Shown: in pieces, positions 59,188 to 64,000 of the stretch | Position numbering within the stretch: the first letter of the stretch is position 1 | Layout of the letters: each line of letters begins with the position of its first letter | DNA from: Microcebus murinus | Taxonomy: Eukaryota; Chordata; Mammalia; Primates; Cheirogaleidae | DNA: 64,000 bases | Assembly: GCF_040939455.1 (NCBI RefSeq) | Contig: NC_134109.1 | Coordinates: 69,852,501-69,916,500 of the forward strand | Reading direction: 5' to 3' | Translations under genes and position numbers: made by a program | The notes under the pieces: model-generated | Told to the model about the DNA's origin: nothing | The model's database searches: none | The model's input: the letters and a program-made list of their open reading frames with translations, nothing else

Positions 59188-60117
59188 TTAGGAGAGGAGC
59201 TTGCTCACCTGCTCCCTAAACACCTGCTTCACCTGTTTGTTCCTCAGGGTGTAGATGAAGGGGTTGAGCATGGGGGTCACCACGGTGTTGAGCAAAGCCA
59301 CCACCTTGTTCCTGTCTTCCGCCTGGCCACCCTTGCCTGACCTTACATACATGAAGATGCAGCTGCCATAAAAGAGAGACACAACGATGATGTGGGAGGA
59401 GCAGGCTGAGAAGGCTTTCTGCCTCTCCTTGGGTGAGGGGATGCACAGGATGGTGTGAAGGATGTGGCCATAGCAGGTGGCTGTCACGGACAGAGTGCCC
59501 AGTAAGCTGAAGTTGGCTACAACAAAACCCAGAAGCTCTATCAGAGTTGTGTCTGCACATATGAGTTCCAGGAGTGGAAAGTTGTCACAGAAGAAATGAT
59601 TGATGATATTGGGGCCACAGAACGGCTGCTGAAATGTGATGAAGCTTAGAACAATGATGAGAAGGAATCCTGTCATCCATGAACAGAGCACCAGCTGGAC
59701 ACAGACCCTCTTGCTCATGATGGTGACATAACGCAAGGGGTTACATATGGCCATGTACCTGTCAAAGGACATCACTGCCAGTAGGAAGAACTCTGTGGTG
59801 CCCAGGAAGAAATAGAGGAAACATTGTAGGAAGCAGCCTGGGAGGGAGATGGTCTTGTATCCTGTGAGGATGTTGGTCAGCATCTTGGGGAAGATGGCCG
59901 AGGTGAACTAGATCTCCAGGACAGCAAAGTTGCGGAGGAAGTAGTACATGGGGGTGTGGAGGCGCCTGTCCATGAGGGTGATGACCACGATGAGGAGGTT
60001 CCCCAGCAGTGTGAGGAGGTAGGTCAGGAGGAGCCCCAGGAAGATGAGCATCTGCAGCTCACAGGCGTCTGAGAGCCCCAGCAGGACAAACTCGGTGACA
60101 GTGGTGCGGTTCCCCAT
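59188..60117 (-). pseudogene. OR6E1: Olfactory receptor family 6 (OR6E1-like), one nonsense codon
   Basis: A seven-helix odorant receptor of class II, expressed in olfactory neurons and coupled to Golf when functional. The single exon is 310 codons including stop, the usual length. From ATG at 60117: an N-glycosylation site NRT at residues 3-5, then TM1 LLGNLLIVV, the hallmark [17 protein letters not shown], then TAG at 59910-59908 (codon 70) where relatives have Trp. After it the same frame continues with SFDRYMAICNPLRY, the extracellular cysteines (PFCGPNIINHFFCD), KAFSACSSHIIVV and PMLNPFIYTLRN to a normal stop. No frameshift is present. Family 6 is clear; the E1 assignment rests on synteny beside OXA1L and memory. 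It could be a recent or segregating pseudogene, or a sequence error. Confidence 0.85.
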
Positions 60118-60202
60118 GGCTCCTCTGACCTCTGCTGGGGACAGCCCATCAAGGGTGTTCAGCTTAGGAGTCGTGATGTTGGGGGTCTGAGAACAACCTG
60201 AA

Positions 60203-60222
60203 GCTGAAAGGAAAGAGGGATG
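60203..60222 (-). promoter_or_regulatory. OR6E1: Candidate splice acceptor before the OR coding exon
   Basis: On the minus strand a pyrimidine run ends tccctctttcctttcag at 60204, about 87 bases before the ATG. OR genes commonly have a 5' noncoding exon spliced to the coding exon. The upstream exon is not identified. Confidence 0.45.
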
Positions 60223-60596
60223 AGCGCTGTATTTCGGGCTGAAGGAGTCCTTTATTTCTGTGGAGGACATGTCTCCCCACTGCTGACTACTCAGGCTTGT
60301 TTGCAGAGCCTCTGGGGTGTCTGTTTTTTGTTTGGTCTCTGGTGTATCTGTGTGTTTAGAGGAGAAAGGAGTAGTGTGCAGGGTGGCCTAAGTGAGACTC
60401 AGAACCAAAAATTAGCCTTTCTTACTTTTCTTAACCAAAACTTTTATTTCTTATTCCTCAATAGATTCCATTGTCCCTAGTAATAAAACTTGCTTTTAAT
60501 ATCTTTTATTCTTATGCTTACTCCAATATTGGGTCTTTATCCACAAGTAGTTTATATTTGAGGGTGTTGCTGTTTCAAGATTATCTGAATCTTTGG

Positions 60597-60892
60597 GACA
60601 GGCACAGTGGCTCACACCTGTAATCCTAGCACTCTGGGAGGCCAAGTTGGGCGGTTTGCTTGAGGTCAGGAGTTCGAAACCAGCCTGAGCAAGAGTGAGA
60701 CCCCATCTCTATTATAAATAGAAAATAAATTAGCTGGGTGTGATGGCGCATGCCTGTAGTCCCAGCTACTCGAGAGTCTGAGGCAGAAGGATTGCCTGAG
60801 CCCAGGAGTTTGAGGTTGTTGTGAGCTAGGCTGACGCCACGGCACTGTAGCCTAGGTGACAGAGCGAGACTCTGACTAAAAAAAAAAAAAAA
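60597..60892 (+). mobile_element. Alu, sense
   Basis: Dimer with shortened middle and A tail. Confidence 0.9.
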
Positions 60893-61049
60893 GATTATTC
60901 GAATATTTGATACCTTTCACTAGTATTTGGATTAATAAAGAAGGTTAGAGGAAATCTATGAGAGAAAAATACAATTCTCACAAATCAAATAAAGAAAATC
61001 CAAGTAATATCTGCATAACTCAAAATTTCTTACTGGGGATTTGATATTC

Positions 61050-61475
61050 AGTACTCTTAATGATCTGTTCCCAAATGATTTTTCCAGGTTCTCCTTATTA
61101 CATCCTCTCACAAACTCTGAGCTCTAGATACAACAATCTCTTTGCAACATTTTTATTCTTTTTCACACACCCGTATGTTTGCACACGGTATTCTTGCAGT
61201 TTGGAATCATCAGCCTTTCAAATGCTATTTATCCTTTAAATCTCTCCTCAGTAAGTGCTGCCTTTTCTATGAAGCCTTCTGTTCTAAATGGATGAGTCTT
61301 TTCTCTGTATATCTCATAATTTTATATCTCGTTTTATTTTGATTATATTTTTATAGTTGTTTTTCATTTGTCATTGAGTCAAAAATGTCTTTATTAATCT
61401 TTGTATTTTTTATAGCATTTAGAACATGTTTCTTGAAATAATCAGCATTAATAGACATTTATTGAATGCATCAAT
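61050..61475 (+). mobile_element. L2 3' end, sense
   Basis: Follows L2 order: tcctttaaatctctcctcag, ctatgaagccttctgttc, and a decayed end tagacatttattgaatgc. Confidence 0.65.
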
Positions 61476-61821
61476 AACATCTCAAATGTCTGAGAGATGG
61501 ATTTGGTGGGTGTTTGACATACAAGAAGTTGAGGACTTGTCACTTGTGTAGTATTTCCTAGGGGATAGCAACCTTGCAGAGTCAATGTGCCAAGTGGTTT
61601 TAAATTGTTCCCTCTGAAGAGAGTTTGCTTTTCCTCATAAGAAGGTGGAGGCATCTCCCCACAACCATCCTCTAAAGGGAGATTCTCCTTGTTTGGGAGG
61701 ATCTGGAGTTCGAGTGAGTAGACAAAGGTCTTGGGTCTGCTAGAGAGTGGCCAGCTGCCGGGAGCAAAAATCCTCAAAACCAAAGCCGTTAAAAAGATTT
61801 ATCTTTAAAAATCAGCATCCC

Positions 61822-62155
<334 letters not shown>

Positions 62156-62783
62156 CAGCATCCCTGGAAATATCCTCCCTTAGGCATTATCAACTACTAC
62201 CTTTGTTATCAGTTAAGAAGTATTTGCCAGTCACTGGAGAAGACTGGAACCAGTTTAGGTACCTGGGAGGAAGAAGGTGCCAGGGGAGGTGAAGGTATCA
62301 AGGGATGAAGTGTTATTAGCAGGGAGGATGAAATGGTAAACTTTATAAACTTTCCTTTTTTATGGTTTTGCCTTTTTTTTAGCGTAGGCTGCACTATTCA
62401 GAGTCATTCCACAAACTGTTACCCTTGTCTCTAACATTTGCTGACAGTTATTTGCAGCCTAATTACTCGGTTCAAAGGTGAGCCTGGGTGGTTGAGAAAC
62501 TTACCTGGGTCTTTTCAGAACAAAAGCAGCATCCAGCATGAATGTACTACTCAGAAGCATCATTAGAAACTGATAGGATGAGTGTTACTGAGGCAAAGTC
62601 CTGGGTGGGCAATGACGGGAGAAAAACAGGAACAGGGACCAAGGCGATGAAGAGCTAGATGTGAGTGGGATGGAAGCAAAAGTCCCAGGTTCACACTGAG
62701 TCATGAGCTTAGCACAGACACACCTGGGGAAGGCATTGTGACCAGCTCAAGGAGATAGCACCTGGACAGGGCCACTGATAAAC

Positions 62784-62829
<46 letters not shown>

Positions 62830-64000
62830 AAATTTCCAACCAGAAGTCACTAGCTGTGGGCCTTCCAGATACACAATGAAGTGGGCCATGTTATGAATCC
62901 TACATGCTTGATGAGTAGAGGGGGAGACTTGCCTGGCAGCCTGAGAGGCTGGACATGGCTGTGGCGTCCACCTCAGGCCACTCATTGTGTCAAGGGTCAG
63001 TCGTGTAGGGCCCAGTGGGAAAGCATGCATGACCTGGAGATTTGTCCTGCCATGGCTGGAACTCATGCTCTTCTGAATGGTTCTAGGACACATAAAGGAG
63101 GGTGAGATCTTCCCCCTCAAAGGAAAAGTGTTAGCAGTTTCACCAGACTCCATGCTGTCCAGAGTTTTGCATTTTCCAATGGGGCAATTACTCAGAGCAC
63201 AGGGTGGAACAAAGTTGTGCAAATCAGGCCAGGCAAAGTTCCTCAGTGAGAGCGGGTCATGTGATGGCTCTGAGTGAATAAATGTTGACTTAGCACCTAC
63301 TGTGTTCCTGCATTGACCTGGATGGTGGGGCTAAAGTCAGAAATGAGACCCAGTGCCTGTCGTTGATGTGCCAGACCTTATAATGGAATATAAAAACAAG
63401 TGCCAGTAAGAGGAAGGTTTGAGGAAGCCACTGCTGCCCTGCCATCCCCTGAGGTGCCAAGGTGGAGATTACCTGGCAGGTCCAGGGTCAGGTGTCTACC
63501 AGCCCTCTGAGAAAGTCCCAATCAGGTCATTCCAGATACACTTCTCGCAGGATTGCAGGAGACAACTGGTTCCCATGAGTGTTTCTTGAGGTTGCTGTAT
63601 TGCCTGTGGGCTCTGAATGCAGGTCTTATACTGTTGGTGTGAGATCTGCATCTCTCATAAATTTAGTGGCGTTCTCTAAGAACACCTGTCCTTTTCCAAA
63701 CCTTCTTGAATGGGCAGATGTGTTCCCTGGGTCACTTAGAGTAGAATGATTTCCTTGGCCTTTGTCATCATTCAGCTCAAAGGGTCTGAAGAGTCTGGAG
63801 AGTTTCAAAATCTTCCATTTTCAGCAGCTCATCCTGGAGAAAGCCTTGGAAAATTATAGTTAAGATTTGGAGTAGTATTTCTTCATCTTCTTCTTGGCCT
63901 ACAGGGGCGGTTCTGACTGATACAGACTTTTATTTCATCCTCACATGGGCCCAGTCTCTCTGAGATGCTGTTTCTTCTGTGGACAACAGAGCACTAGGAG
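62156..64000. other. Intergenic, largely unassigned
   Basis: Contains a (TG)n microsatellite and an L2-like antisense fragment near 63270-63420 (gtgaataaatgttgacttag). No coding exon with family features is seen. Confidence 0.4.
62789..62827. repeat. (TG)n microsatellite
   Basis: About 19 uninterrupted TG units. Confidence 0.97.

Noticed and set aside
59104..59560. Other open frames over the olfactory receptor
   Set aside because: Antisense or shifted shadows of the receptor frame.
62701..63222. 173-codon minus-strand frame with a His-Thr run
   Set aside because: The run is the (TG)n microsatellite; no family features or splice context seen.

Overview
The window is nuclear DNA of a primate, most likely a strepsirrhine of the lemur type. 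More than forty Alu elements carry a recurring non-human middle section (a ttggccaactaa block, a ctatatatattag-like block, and a right arm reading gctaggctgacgccacggcac). The youngest L1 3' ends share a cttaacatttgtaccccca tail that I associate with lemurs from memory. Species cannot be fixed from the sequence alone.

Three protein-coding loci are supported. (1) At 738-1625 (+) are the last three coding exons of SLC7A7 (y+LAT1); the rest of the gene lies before base 1. (2) At 8499-2753 (-) is a complete ten-exon OXA1L gene. All splice sites are GT/AG, and the joined reading frame is 436 aa. It has a CpG-rich promoter and is tail-to-tail with SLC7A7. (3) At 60117-59188 (-) is an intronless class II olfactory receptor of family 6, probably the OR6E1 locus. 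It is intact except for one in-frame TAG at codon 70. The order and orientation SLC7A7 / OXA1L / OR6 match, in mirror image, the region beside the T-cell receptor alpha locus on human chromosome 14.

The rest (about 8.7-59 kb and 60.3-64 kb) is intergenic and densely layered with mobile-element relics. These include a nearly full-length Tigger1 DNA transposon at 9.6-13.1 kb, broken up by Alus and microsatellites. L1M/HAL1-like pieces lie at 14-19 kb, and L2 fragments are scattered throughout. A compound CTTT/CCTT microsatellite of about 670 bp sits at 23.5-24.1 kb. A decayed class I endogenous retrovirus (gag-pro-pol, minus strand) lies at 29.0-31.8 kb, and two solo ERV1-type LTRs lie near 35-36 kb and 38.3-38.9 kb. 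An antisense L1 is nested inside an older sense L1 at 46.6-50.4 kb, followed by an L1-rich desert at 51-56.6 kb.

I see no evidence of a new biological system. The most useful observations are local: the single nonsense codon in the OR gene, an antisense L1 with an apparent target duplication but no poly(A), two tiny poly(A)-type retro-insertions inside Tigger1, a perfect 17-bp inverted repeat at an LTR junction, a long hairpin at 52.7 kb, and a conserved-looking in-frame N-terminal extension of OXA1L.
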